NCBI GenBank assembly: GCA_943331415.1
Contig: CALQLM010000001.1
Span: forward strand, 1-15,018
Length of the DNA stretch: 15,018 bases
Source of the DNA: Bifidobacterium breve
GTDB taxonomy: Bacteria > Actinomycetota > Actinomycetes > Mycobacteriales > Mycobacteriaceae
Direction of reading: 5' to 3'
Of the stretch, positions 1 through 7,100 are shown piece after piece; within the stretch, counting starts at the first letter, position 1; the number at the start of each line of letters is the position of its first letter. The notes below the pieces were generated by a model. The model saw nothing but the letters and a program-made list of their open reading frames with translations. It did not search any database and had not been told where the DNA came from. Both the position numbers and the translations under genes were made by a program.

Positions 1-977
1 ATATGGGCGTGCAGATCACCACGCGTCGCCGAACGTAATCGCGGCATCCCGAGGCCTCGCAGCGTGATCACCGACGACGGCTGAGTGCCCGCGGCAACAG
101 CGATCTCGGTGGCACCGTCGAGGATCGCATCCACGGTGACGGTGGTACCCAGAGCAGCATCGGCCATCGGTACCGAGATGGTGCAGTGCAGATCGTCTCC
201 ATCGCGCACGAACACATCGTGGGCCTGCTCGTGAACCTCGACATACAGGTCACCGGCCGGACCACCGCCCGGTCCGACTTCACCCTGCGCGGCCAGACGA
301 ACCCGCATCCCGTCACCGACACCGGCCGGGATCTTGACGCTGATGTCACGCCGCGAACGCACCCGGCCGTCGCCACCGCAGCGGTGACAGGGGTCCGGGA
401 TTACCTCACCGACGCCGGCACAGGTCGGGCATGGCCGTGAGGTCATCACCTGGCCGAGCAGCGAACGCTGCACGCTCTGCACCTCGCCTCGGCCACCGCA
501 GATGTCACAGGTGATCGGCGTCGAATCGGCGTGCGTTCCCCTGCCCTGACACATATCGCACAGCACCGCGGTATCGACGGTAACCTGCTTGGAGATACCG
601 GACGCACAGTCGTCCAGCGTCAGCCTCATGCGCAGCAACGAATCTGATCCCTCTCGGACCCGACCGATCGGACCGCGTGAGCCGCCACCGCCGCCAAAAA
701 ACGCCTCGAATACATCACCCAGACCGCCGAACCCGGAGAACCCGCTCGCCGAACCTGCGGTCGCCAGTGGGTCACCGCCGAGGTCGACGATGCGGCGCTT
801 CTCCGGATCCGACAGCACCTCGTAGGCGGTGCTGATCTCTTTGAACAGTTGCTGAGCCTGCTCGTCGGGGTTGATGTCGGGGTGGAGCTCGCGCGCCAAC
901 TTCCGATAGGCGCGTTTGATCTCCGAATCACTTGCGCCCCTGCTCACTCCGAGCAGACCGTAGTAGTCGCGTGCCAC
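1..977 (-). CDS. dnaJ2: DnaJ2 co-chaperone (Hsp40), 3' end outside window
   Basis: Type I J-protein that stimulates the DnaK ATPase and binds unfolded clients in the cytoplasm. 325 codons are present; the C-terminal end lies off the left edge. Seen in order: J domain (about residues 1-65) with HPD at 32-34; a Gly/Phe-rich stretch around the [13 protein letters not shown] motif; four CxxCxGxG zinc repeats between residues 140 and 204 (CDMC, CDIC, CPTC, CHRC); then the start of the client-binding domain (VGDGMRVRL). The start is a GTG giving MARDYYG, as in mycobacterial DnaJ2, with an AAGAGG-like ribosome site shortly upstream. It follows hrcA after 51 bases on the same strand with no terminator between, so the two are probably cotranscribed and share HrcA control. 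Mycobacteria usually have a second DnaJ with dnaK elsewhere; pairing with hrcA marks this as the DnaJ2 copy. Confidence 0.96.
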   Translation of the reverse strand, partial: MARDYYGLLGVSRGASDSEIKRAYRKLARELHPDINPDEQAQQLFKEISTAYEVLSDPEKRRIVDLGGDPLATAGSASGFSGFGGLGDVFEAFFGGGGGSRGPIGRVREGSDSLLRMRLTLDDCASGISKQVTVDTAVLCDMCQGRGTHADSTPITCDICGGRGEVQSVQRSLLGQVMTSRPCPTCAGVGEVIPDPCHRCGGDGRVRSRRDISVKIPAGVGDGMRVRLAAQGEVGPGGGPAGDLYVEVHEQAHDVFVRDGDDLHCTISVPMADAALGTTVTVDAILDGATEIAVAAGTQPSSVITLRGLGMPRLRSATRGDLHAH

Positions 978-1028
978 CCTGACCTCTTTCGTGCCTACGT
1001 GTTTCGTGTCTAACTGGTCGCGCTGGTC

Positions 1029-2078
1029 TCAGCCGGCGCGGTTGCCCAGCACCTCTCCGATGTACATCGCAACCGCGGCGACGTTGGCCATCGTTCCGGG
1101 GTAGTCCATACGGGTGGGACCGACAACACCCATGCCTCCGAAGACCGTCCCGGAGCTTCCGTAGGTGGTTGTCACCACGGACGTTCCGGCCATTTGTTCA
1201 GCCTCGGTCTCGTGGCCGATGCGCACCGTTACCTTACCGGCATCCTGCTGTGCGGCCAGCAGCCGCAGAACGACAACCTGTTCCTCAAGAGCCTCGAGCA
1301 CCGACCGAAGAGATCCGCCGAAGTCAGCGGTATTGCGGGTGAGGTTGGCGGTGCCACCCATCAGCAGCCGTTCCTCGCTGTGGTCAACCAGCGACTCCAG
1401 CAGAACAGTGGCCGAGCGGCCGACGGCATCACTGAGCTTGCCGCCCTGGCCGACTCCGGTGTTGAGCTGGTTAGCCAGATCGGCCACCGCCACCGAAGCC
1501 GCGGAGAGCCTCTTGCCCTCCAACGCCTGGCCGAGCAGTTCGCGTAACCGAGCCAGCTGATGGTCGTCGATGGTGTCGCCGAGTTCGACGATGCGCTGAT
1601 CGACCCGACCGGAGTCGGTGATGACCACCATCAGGAGCCGGGCGGGGGTCAGCGCGACCACCTCGAGGTGACGCACCGTCGACGCCGACAGCGTGGGGTA
1701 CTGCACGATCGCCACCTGACGAGTCAACTGAGCCAGCAGCCGCACCGCGCGGCGCAGCACATCATCGAGATCAACGCCGGTCTCCAGGAACGACAGAATC
1801 GCGCGTCGCTCTGACGAGGAAAGCGGTTTGACGTCATTGATTCGGTTGACGAACTCACGGTAGCCCTTCTCGGTGGGCACGCGACCCGAACTGGTGTGAG
1901 GCTGGGCGATATAGCCCTCGGCCTCAAGCACCGCCATATCGTTGCGGACTGTGGCACTTGAGACGCCGAGGTTATGGCGTTCGACCAACGCCTTGGAACC
2001 GATCGGCTCCTTGGTGGCGACGAAATCGGCGACGATGGCGCGCAGCACCTCGAATCGACGGTCGTCGGCAGTTCCCAT
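1029..2078 (-). CDS. hrcA: Heat-inducible transcription repressor HrcA
   Basis: Repressor of class I heat-shock genes that binds the CIRCE inverted repeat and is kept active by GroEL. The protein has 349 residues, close to the family's usual 340-350. The first ~75 residues form a winged-helix domain with the family sequence [15 protein letters not shown]; the [20 protein letters not shown] segment follows, and the C-terminal part ends in [13 protein letters not shown] reading frame extends 64 codons further upstream, but the ATG at 2078 is preferred: it begins [12 protein letters not shown] like mycobacterial HrcA and has a strong GGAGGTGA ribosome site just before it, and the extension lacks family sequence. 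A CIRCE-like repeat 75-101 bases upstream implies autoregulation. dnaJ2 lies directly downstream. Confidence 0.97.
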   Translation of the reverse strand: MGTADDRRFEVLRAIVADFVATKEPIGSKALVERHNLGVSSATVRNDMAVLEAEGYIAQPHTSSGRVPTEKGYREFVNRINDVKPLSSSERRAILSFLETGVDLDDVLRRAVRLLAQLTRQVAIVQYPTLSASTVRHLEVVALTPARLLMVVITDSGRVDQRIVELGDTIDDHQLARLRELLGQALEGKRLSAASVAVADLANQLNTGVGQGGKLSDAVGRSATVLLESLVDHSEERLLMGGTANLTRNTADFGGSLRSVLEALEEQVVVLRLLAAQQDAGKVTVRIGHETEAEQMAGTSVVTTTYGSSGTVFGGMGVVGPTRMDYPGTMANVAAVAMYIGEVLGNRAG

Positions 2079-2127
2079 CCCGCTCACCTCCAATCCCCGA
2101 GCACCACTGAAGCTCCAGTCATCACCG

Positions 2128-2133
2128 AGTTTA
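2128..2133 (-). promoter_or_regulatory. Possible -10 element for hrcA
   Basis: TAAACT on the minus strand fits the mycobacterial TANNNT pattern and lies 49 bases before the hrcA ATG, just downstream of the CIRCE repeat. No good -35 is visible at normal spacing. An alternative weak promoter (GTGGCA, 17-18 bases, CTAAAT/TAAATC) falls inside the CIRCE repeat itself at 2150-2179. The choice between them is not decided by sequence. Confidence 0.3.
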
Positions 2134-2152
2134 CGGGTCGGAATCAGTAGAT

Positions 2153-2179
2153 TTAGCACCCGAGCCGGTCGAGTGCCAC
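2153..2179. promoter_or_regulatory. CIRCE-type HrcA operator
   Basis: Inverted repeat TTAGCACCC, 9 bases, GAGTGCCAC. Against the CIRCE consensus (TTAGCACTC-N9-GAGTGCTAA) the left arm matches 8 of 9 and the right arm 7 of 9, with the canonical 9-base spacer. It lies between hrcA (start 2078, minus) and the small gene at 2226 (plus), so bound HrcA would block its own promoter region and might also touch the divergent one. The site was recognised by eye; the position in front of hrcA strongly supports it. Confidence 0.85.
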
Positions 2180-2212
2180 CCGAAAATCGGCAGCGTGGGG
2201 GCGGTCGGCGGC

Positions 2213-2218
2213 TAGCCT
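2213..2218 (+). promoter_or_regulatory. -10 element for a leaderless transcript
   Basis: TAGCCT matches TANNNT and ends exactly 7 bases before the ATG at 2226, so transcription would begin at the A of the start codon. There is no Shine-Dalgarno between it and the ATG. This is the usual layout of mycobacterial leaderless genes. Confidence 0.55.
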
Positions 2219-2225
2219 TGCAGAA

Positions 2226-2531
2226 ATGATCTTCAAGGGTGTCCGCGATGGGAAGCCCTATCCGGACCATGGTCTGACCTACCGGGACTGGTCGAAGATC
2301 CCGCCACGTCAGATCCGCCTCGACGAAATCGTCACCACCACCACGGTGCTGGCCCTAGATCGGTTATTGAGCGAGGACTCGACGTTCTACGGCGACCTGT
2401 TCCCACACGCGGTCAAGTGGCACGGAGTGGTGTACCTGGAGGACGGTCTGCATCGGGCGGTGCGGGCCGCGTTGCGCAATCGCACGGTCTTGCACGCCAG
2501 GATCTTCGACATGGACGCCGAGTCGCCCTAG
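2226..2531 (+). CDS. Conserved mycobacterial protein, ParB/sulfiredoxin-like
   Basis: 101-residue soluble protein, close to the conserved hypothetical that follows hrcA in M. tuberculosis (Rv2375 by position). It opens [20 protein letters not shown] and has no signal peptide or membrane segment. The C-terminal part carries [16 protein letters not shown] (D73, G74, H76, R77) followed by VLHARIF. This resembles the DGxHR-containing core of the ParB N-terminal/sulfiredoxin fold, which would imply nucleotide or phosphate binding; that is an inference from one motif. No ribosome site is visible and a TAGCCT -10 sits 7 bases upstream, so the mRNA is probably leaderless. The stop overlaps the hemW stop by four bases (CTAG), tail to tail. 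Function unknown. Confidence 0.85.
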   Translation: MIFKGVRDGKPYPDHGLTYRDWSKIPPRQIRLDEIVTTTTVLALDRLLSEDSTFYGDLFPHAVKWHGVVYLEDGLHRAVRAALRNRTVLHARIFDMDAESP

Positions 2532-3724
2532 TCGTCGAGCAGATCGCGCACCACCGCGTCGGCCAGCAGACGACCACGATCGGTCAGGGTGAGCCGATCG
2601 CCGCACACGTTCAACAGGCCGTCGCTAACAGCCCGGCCTGCGCGGTCGCGCTCGGTATCGGTCAGCACCGCCGCGGCCAACCCGCTACGCAGTCGGATAC
2701 CGAGCATGACTTCCTCGAGGTGCCGCGTATGTGCGTCGAGCCGCTCGTATCCGGCAACGGCAACAGTGCCCTGCGCGACCTTCTCGGCATAGGTCTTGGG
2801 GTGCTTGACATTCCACCACCGCAGATCGCCGATGAAGCCGTGTGCACCAGGGCCGGCACCCCACCACTGGCCGCCGCCCCAGTAACCCAGATTGTGTCGG
2901 CACGCCCCTCCGGGGAGGCTCCAGTTGGACACCTCGTACCAATCCAGCCCAGCCGCGGACAACGTCCGGTCAAGCAACCCGTAGCGGTGCGCGAGCACGT
3001 CATCATCAGGCCGCGGTAACTCACCACGGCGCACCCTGCGGGCCAACGCAGTACCGTCTTCCACGACCAGTGCGTAGGCCGACACATGGTCCACCCCAGC
3101 GGTCAGTGCCGCCTCGACTGAAGCCAACAGATCGTCATCGGACTCCCCAGGCGTGCCATAAATCAGGTCGACATTCACGTGCTCGAAGCCGACTCCGTGC
3201 GCTTCGCGGGCCGCCGCGACCGCCCGGCCCGGCGAATGCGTGCGGTCCAGGATCGCCAACACCGCGGGCGCGGCCGAGTGCATACCCAACGACACCCGGG
3301 TGTAGCCGGCCGCGCGAATACCGGCGAAGAACTCCGGCGAGGTGGACTCCGGGTTGGCCTCCGTAGTGATCTCCGCCTCGGGGGCCAGTGCGAAGTGATC
3401 CCGGATTCCGTCGAGCACGGCCGCCAGGCGCCCGGCACCCAGCAAAGAGGGTGTTCCACCACCGACGAACACCGTGTCGACGTCGATCCCGCCTATCCGA
3501 TCAGCGGCCAGTTCCAGTTCCGTCCGCAGCGCGGCCAGCCATCCGTCGGGCGTGGCGTCGCCCAACTCGGCGGCGGTATAGGTGTTGAAATCGCAGTAGC
3601 CACAGCGGGTGGCACAAAACGGCACGTGCACATAGATGCCGAAGGCGCTGCCAGGCGTGACCGAGAGGCTCGGAAGGTCTCCGGTGGCCGCCGACGCAGG
3701 ACCAACCGACATGCTGCCCGACAT
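2528..3724 (-). CDS. hemW: HemW radical SAM heme chaperone (often annotated hemN)
   Basis: Radical SAM protein of the HemN/HemW family, 398 residues. The 4Fe-4S binding motif is CATRCGYCDF (C37, C41, C44). The residue two positions after the third Cys is Phe, where true oxygen-independent coproporphyrinogen dehydrogenases have a fourth Cys; this marks HemW, a heme-binding chaperone, rather than HemN. GGGTPS at 88-93 is the SAM-binding Gly-rich loop, and the HemN C-terminal domain follows. The start is uncertain: ATG at 3724 or in-frame ATG at 3712, both with poor ribosome sites. The M. tuberculosis protein, from memory, begins close to the PFGVYLHVPF region, so the first ~25 residues here may be a variable extension. 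Divergent from the sirA leader. Confidence 0.93.
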   Translation of the reverse strand: MSGSMSVGPASAATGDLPSLSVTPGSAFGIYVHVPFCATRCGYCDFNTYTAAELGDATPDGWLAALRTELELAADRIGGIDVDTVFVGGGTPSLLGAGRLAAVLDGIRDHFALAPEAEITTEANPESTSPEFFAGIRAAGYTRVSLGMHSAAPAVLAILDRTHSPGRAVAAAREAHGVGFEHVNVDLIYGTPGESDDDLLASVEAALTAGVDHVSAYALVVEDGTALARRVRRGELPRPDDDVLAHRYGLLDRTLSAAGLDWYEVSNWSLPGGACRHNLGYWGGGQWWGAGPGAHGFIGDLRWWNVKHPKTYAEKVAQGTVAVAGYERLDAHTRHLEEVMLGIRLRSGLAAAVLTDTERDRAGRAVSDGLLNVCGDRLTLTDRGRLLADAVVRDLLDD

Positions 3725-3806
3725 GCTGCTCAGTGTGGCAGAACGCCACTTCCGCTCACCGCGAGCACAACTCTGGGCCGGTTACGCCCCTCGGCGCCAC
3801 TCGTGG

Positions 3807-3812
3807 CAGAAT
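3807..3812 (+). promoter_or_regulatory. -10 element of the sirA operon leader transcript
   Basis: CAGAAT (4 of 6 to TATAAT) ends 7 bases before the ATG at 3820, placing the transcription start on that A. No clear -35 is visible. Spacing fits a leaderless leader ORF. Confidence 0.5.
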
Positions 3813-3819
3813 CTTCGAC

Positions 3820-3915
3820 ATGGCCGCCTTCCAGACCGCTCGGCGCAATGTCGCGCTGGTGGCTCGGCGGCATATCGACTTCAAGCGCGTTTGCAGCTGT
3901 TGTTGTCTGGCCTGA
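3820..3915 (+). CDS. Leaderless polycysteine leader peptide of sirA-cysH-sirB
   Basis: 31-codon ORF starting MAAFQTARRN and ending V-C-S-C-C-C-L-A-stop. Four of five consecutive residues (25, 27, 28, 29) are Cys, coded TGC, AGC, TGT, TGT, TGT, three codons from the stop. An in-frame ATG at 3733 could lengthen it, but the -10 at 3807-3812 sits 7 bases before 3820, which fits a leaderless start there. It lies 116 bases upstream of sirA. Polycysteine-coding leaderless short ORFs are known in mycobacteria as cysteine-responsive attenuators of sulfur operons; the peptide itself is probably only a sensor of Cys-tRNA supply. Leu-Ala-stop codons (CTGGCCTG) are complementary to a segment just before the sirA ribosome site, linking leader translation to downstream folding. 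Confidence 0.88.
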   Translation: MAAFQTARRNVALVARRHIDFKRVCSCCCLA

Positions 3916-4024
3916 CGCCGTAGCCCGCCCACCAGAACTTCAGCTGGCCGCCGGATCTGCGCCGCCGGAGTCGAGTTCACCGGTGCCGTCGCTGCTCCCA
4001 GGCCAGCTCCTTGACATGAGGAGC
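3907..4024 (+). promoter_or_regulatory. Cysteine-responsive attenuator hiding the sirA ribosome site
   Basis: Four segments can pair in competing ways. (a) GCTCCT at 4006-4011 and AGGAGC at 4019-4024 form a perfect 6-bp hairpin with a 7-base loop that buries the sirA Shine-Dalgarno. (b) CTGGCCTG at 3907-3914, the end of the leader ORF, pairs perfectly with CAGGCCAG at 3999-4006. (c) AGCTGGCC at 3942-3949 pairs perfectly with GGCCAGCT at 4001-4008. Pairings b and c use the same 3999-4008 segment as the anti-Shine-Dalgarno arm, so they would free the ribosome site. A ribosome stalled on the Cys codons would cover 3907-3914. Which pairing forms in which state is not settled by sequence. No U-tract is seen, so control looks translational rather than by termination. 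Confidence 0.75.
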
Positions 4025-4031
4025 ACATTTC

Positions 4032-5693
4032 ATGACTCAGCCCCCTAAAGCTCGCAGCGAAGGCCAGTGGGCGCTCGGCGAAACCGAACCGCTCAACGCC
4101 AACGAGCAGACCAAGCTCGACGATGATCCACTCAATGTGCGGGCGCGCATCGAGAGCACTTACGCTCGCGACGGATTCGACAGCATCGACAAGACCGACC
4201 TTCGGGGCCGGTTCCGCTGGTGGGGCCTCTACACCCAGCGCGTCCAGGGGTACGACGGCACATTCACCGGTGATGAAAACATCGACCTGCTCGAAGCGCC
4301 CTACTTCATGTTGCGCGTTCGCAGCGACGGCGGTGCACTGACCGCTGCCGCACTGCGCACCCTGGGCACCCTCTCGACCGAATTCGCGCGCGACACCGCT
4401 GATATCTCCGACCGTCAGAACGTGCAATACCACTGGATCCGGGTCGAGGACATGCCGGAGATTTGGCGTCGACTCGACGCGGTGGGCCTACAGACCACCG
4501 AGGCCTGTGGTGACTGCCCCCGTGTCGTCCTTGGGTCACCGCTGGCCGGCGAGTCGCTCGATGAAGTGCTTGACGCCACTCCGGCGGTCGAGGAAATCGT
4601 CCGCCGTTACGTCGGCAAACCGGAGTATTCGAATCTGCCGCGTAAATTCAAGACCGCCATCAGTGGTTTGCAGGATGTGGTGCACGAGGTCAATGACGTC
4701 GCGTTCATCGGGGTGAACCACCCCGAACACGGTCCTGGTCTTGACCTATGGGTAGGCGGCGGGCTGTCAACCAACCCCATGCTGGCTCAACGCCTCGGCG
4801 CATGGGTACCACTCGATGAGGTTCCCGATGTCTGGGAAGCAGTTGTCAGTCTCTTTCGGGATTACGGCTATCGCCGGCTGCGGTCGAAGGCACGACTGAA
4901 GTTCCTCGTGAAGGACTGGGGCGTGGAGAAATTCCGCGCAGTTCTTGAACAGGAGTATCTCAAGCGGCCCCTGATCGACGGCCCCGCGCCAAAACCGACC
5001 GCGCACCCGATCGATCACGTCGGAGTGCAACGTCTTCGCAATGGACTCAACGCCGTAGGCGTGGCCCCGATAGCCGGTCGGGTGTCCGGAACCATCCTGA
5101 CCGCGATTGCCGACCTGGCCGAGAAGGTCGGTTCAGACCGCATCAGGTTCACGCCCTATCAGAAACTGGTAATTCTGGACGTGCCCGACGACCGGCTCGA
5201 TGAGTTGATTTCCGGCCTGGATGCACTGGGGCTGCCATCGACTCCCTCCCACTGGCGGCGCAATCTCATGGCGTGCAGCGGAATCGAGTTCTGCAAGCTG
5301 TCCTTCGCTGAAACCCGCACGCGCGCGCAAACCCTGGTCCCCGAACTCGAGCAACGCCTGACCGACCTCAACGCCAAATTTGACGTCCCGATCACCGTCA
5401 ACCTCAACGGTTGCCCCAACTCGTGTGCCCGGATCCAGATCGCCGACATCGGATTCAAGGGCCAGGTCATCGAAGACGCTGATGGCGGAACCACCGAGGG
5501 GTTCCAGGTCCATCTTGGCGGCAGCCTCGGGCTGGACAGTGGCTTCGGCCGAAAGCTGCGTCAGCACAAGGTCACCGGCGCGGAGGTAGGCGACTATATC
5601 GAGCGAGTGGTGCGGAACTTCACCGAACACCGCGAGCCTGGCGAGCGTTTCGCCCAGTGGGCAGTGCGGGCAGACGAGGAACAGTTGCGATGA
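4032..5693 (+). CDS. sirA: Ferredoxin-dependent assimilatory sulfite reductase
   Basis: Six-electron reduction of sulfite to sulfide with ferredoxin, using a siroheme coupled to a 4Fe-4S cluster (also called NirA in M. tuberculosis). The protein has 553 residues, close to the ~560 of the family. Two ferredoxin-like/siroheme half-domains are visible; the second half contains the cluster ligands C415, C421 (ACSGIEFC) and C461, C465 (NGCPNSC). Tyr67 (WWGLYTQR) and Cys159 (EACGDC) correspond to the Tyr-Cys pair reported as covalently linked next to the siroheme in the M. tuberculosis enzyme, which supports sulfite rather than nitrite as substrate. The ATG follows AGGAG by 8 bases; that site lies in a hairpin. 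The stop overlaps cysH by ATGA, so translation is coupled. Regulated by the Cys leader upstream. Confidence 0.98.
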   Translation: MTQPPKARSEGQWALGETEPLNANEQTKLDDDPLNVRARIESTYARDGFDSIDKTDLRGRFRWWGLYTQRVQGYDGTFTGDENIDLLEAPYFMLRVRSDGGALTAAALRTLGTLSTEFARDTADISDRQNVQYHWIRVEDMPEIWRRLDAVGLQTTEACGDCPRVVLGSPLAGESLDEVLDATPAVEEIVRRYVGKPEYSNLPRKFKTAISGLQDVVHEVNDVAFIGVNHPEHGPGLDLWVGGGLSTNPMLAQRLGAWVPLDEVPDVWEAVVSLFRDYGYRRLRSKARLKFLVKDWGVEKFRAVLEQEYLKRPLIDGPAPKPTAHPIDHVGVQRLRNGLNAVGVAPIAGRVSGTILTAIADLAEKVGSDRIRFTPYQKLVILDVPDDRLDELISGLDALGLPSTPSHWRRNLMACSGIEFCKLSFAETRTRAQTLVPELEQRLTDLNAKFDVPITVNLNGCPNSCARIQIADIGFKGQVIEDADGGTTEGFQVHLGGSLGLDSGFGRKLRQHKVTGAEVGDYIERVVRNFTEHREPGERFAQWAVRADEEQLR

Positions 5694-6397
5694 CTGATAT
5701 CCAGATGACTGAGACACAGTTGCGCGAGCTTGCCGCCCGCGGGGCGGCCGAACTCGATGGCGCCACCGCCCCTGAGATTCTGGCGTGGACCGACGCGCAC
5801 TTCCGGGACCGTTACGTCGTGGCGTCCAATATGCAGGATGCGGTGCTGATCGATCTGGCTGCCAAGGTTCGCCCCGGCGTGGACGTGCTATTCCTGGACA
5901 CCGGTTATCACTTCGCCGAGACCATCGGTACCCGCGACGCCGTCGAGTCCGTCTACGGCGTCACCATCGTTAACGTCACGCCCGAGCGATCGGTGGCCCA
6001 ACAGGATGAATTGTTGGGGAAAGACCTGTTCGCCCGTGACCCGGAACAGTGCTGCCGATTGCGCAAGGTGGAACCGCTGAGCAAGGCTCTTCGGAGCTAT
6101 TCGGCGTGGGTCACCGGCATCCGCAGAGTGGAGTCCCCCACCCGCGCCGAAACTCCGCTGATCAGTTTTGATGAGACTTTCGCACTGGTCAAGGTCAACC
6201 CATTGGCGGCCTGGACCGACGATGAGATGCAGGCCTACATCGAGGCCAACGGCGTGTTGGTGAATCCCCTTGTCGAGGAGGGCTATCCATCGATCGGATG
6301 TGCGCCGTGCACCGCCAAACCGGTCGATGGCGCCGATCCGCGTAGCGGCCGCTGGAAGGGCCTGTCCAAGACCGAATGCGGGTTGCACATCTCATGA
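5690..6397 (+). CDS. cysH: Assimilatory adenylyl-sulfate (APS) reductase
   Basis: Thioredoxin-dependent reduction of APS to sulfite and AMP. 235 residues. The PAPS-reductase fold carries the adenylyl/sulfate-binding loop near FLDTGYHFAET (68-78). CC at 121-122 and CAPC at 204-207 are the four ligands of the 4Fe-4S cluster that distinguishes APS reductases from PAPS reductases, and the catalytic Cys is in the C-terminal ECGLH (C230). The ATG at 5690 overlaps the sirA stop; an in-frame upstream ATG at 5657 lies inside sirA and is unlikely. The stop overlaps the sirB start by ATGA. Its product, sulfite, is the substrate of SirA, so the two coupled genes encode consecutive steps. Confidence 0.98.
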   Translation: MTDIQMTETQLRELAARGAAELDGATAPEILAWTDAHFRDRYVVASNMQDAVLIDLAAKVRPGVDVLFLDTGYHFAETIGTRDAVESVYGVTIVNVTPERSVAQQDELLGKDLFARDPEQCCRLRKVEPLSKALRSYSAWVTGIRRVESPTRAETPLISFDETFALVKVNPLAAWTDDEMQAYIEANGVLVNPLVEEGYPSIGCAPCTAKPVDGADPRSGRWKGLSKTECGLHIS

Positions 6398-7098
6398 AAA
6401 TGGTACTCACCGCACACGGCAGCGCGGACCCCCGATCGGCAGTCACCACGCACGCGGTCGCCGACCAGATCCGCCGGCTCAGGCCAGGTCTTGACGTTCG
6501 GGTGGCTTTCTGCGAGAAGAGCACACCCAACCTGCGCGATGTGCTCACCGGACTGAGAAGCCCGGCAGTCATGACTCCGCTGCTACTGGCCAGCGCCTAC
6601 CACGCACGTGTCGACATTCCGGCAATCATTGCCGACACCGGGGTTGACGTACTCCAGGCCGAGACCCTGGGCGAGGACCCGCGCCTGGTGCGGGTGCTGG
6701 CTCACCGTCTGCGCGAGGTGAGCGTGGATCGCGCCAGCGGCGATACCGGGGTGCTGGTGGTGGCGGTGGGCTCCTCTCACGCGGACGCCAATGCAGGCAC
6801 TGCCACCGTCGCCGATGCGCTAGCTCGCGGGTCCCGCTGGGCCGGGGTGCGGGTGGCCTACGCCACCGGCCCGGCACCGACGATTAATGACGGCATCGAA
6901 CAACTCCGCCAGCTCGGCGCCCGACGAATAGCCGTGGCACCCTGGTTCATTGCTCCCGGACGGATCACCGACCGGGTAGCCGCTGTGTGTTCATCTGCTG
7001 AAATCGTGATGGCCGAACCGCTCGGCGCTCACCGTCTGGTCGCGGCGACGGTGCTCGACCGATTCGATTCCGCCGTCGCCCAACGCCTGGCCGCCTAG
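6394..7098 (+). CDS. sirB: Sirohydrochlorin ferrochelatase (SirB/CbiX-like)
   Basis: Class II chelatase of 234 residues, long two-domain form. N-terminal HGS motif with H8 (LTAHGSADPRS) and H70 (LLLASAYHARVD) are the expected metal-binding histidines; a second, diverged half carries VAVGSSHAD (H129). Expected to insert Fe(II) into sirohydrochlorin to finish siroheme, the cofactor of SirA encoded two genes upstream. The homologue in M. tuberculosis is Rv2393 (Che1 in some annotations). The ATG at 6394 overlaps the cysH stop; the longer frame from 6376 would start within cysH and is rejected. Cobalt chelation for cobalamin cannot be excluded from motifs, but the operon points to siroheme. The stop lies only two bases from the convergent lipoprotein stop. 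Confidence 0.92.
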   Translation: MKMVLTAHGSADPRSAVTTHAVADQIRRLRPGLDVRVAFCEKSTPNLRDVLTGLRSPAVMTPLLLASAYHARVDIPAIIADTGVDVLQAETLGEDPRLVRVLAHRLREVSVDRASGDTGVLVVAVGSSHADANAGTATVADALARGSRWAGVRVAYATGPAPTINDGIEQLRQLGARRIAVAPWFIAPGRITDRVAAVCSSAEIVMAEPLGAHRLVAATVLDRFDSAVAQRLAA

Positions 7099-7100
7099 TC

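Noticed and set aside
3735..3749. GTGGC-N5-GCCAC inverted repeat near the hemW start
   Set aside because: Only 5-bp arms and no match to a known operator; such repeats are common by chance at this GC content.
3179..4048. 289-codon plus-strand frame opposite hemW running into the sirA leader
   Set aside because: Low-complexity Arg/Pro/Gly-rich translation, antisense to the conserved HemW core, and it crosses the hemW promoter and the attenuator.
5133..5717. 194-codon minus-strand frame inside sirA
   Set aside because: Shadow of the sirA reading frame, which contains the iron-sulfur ligands over the same bases.
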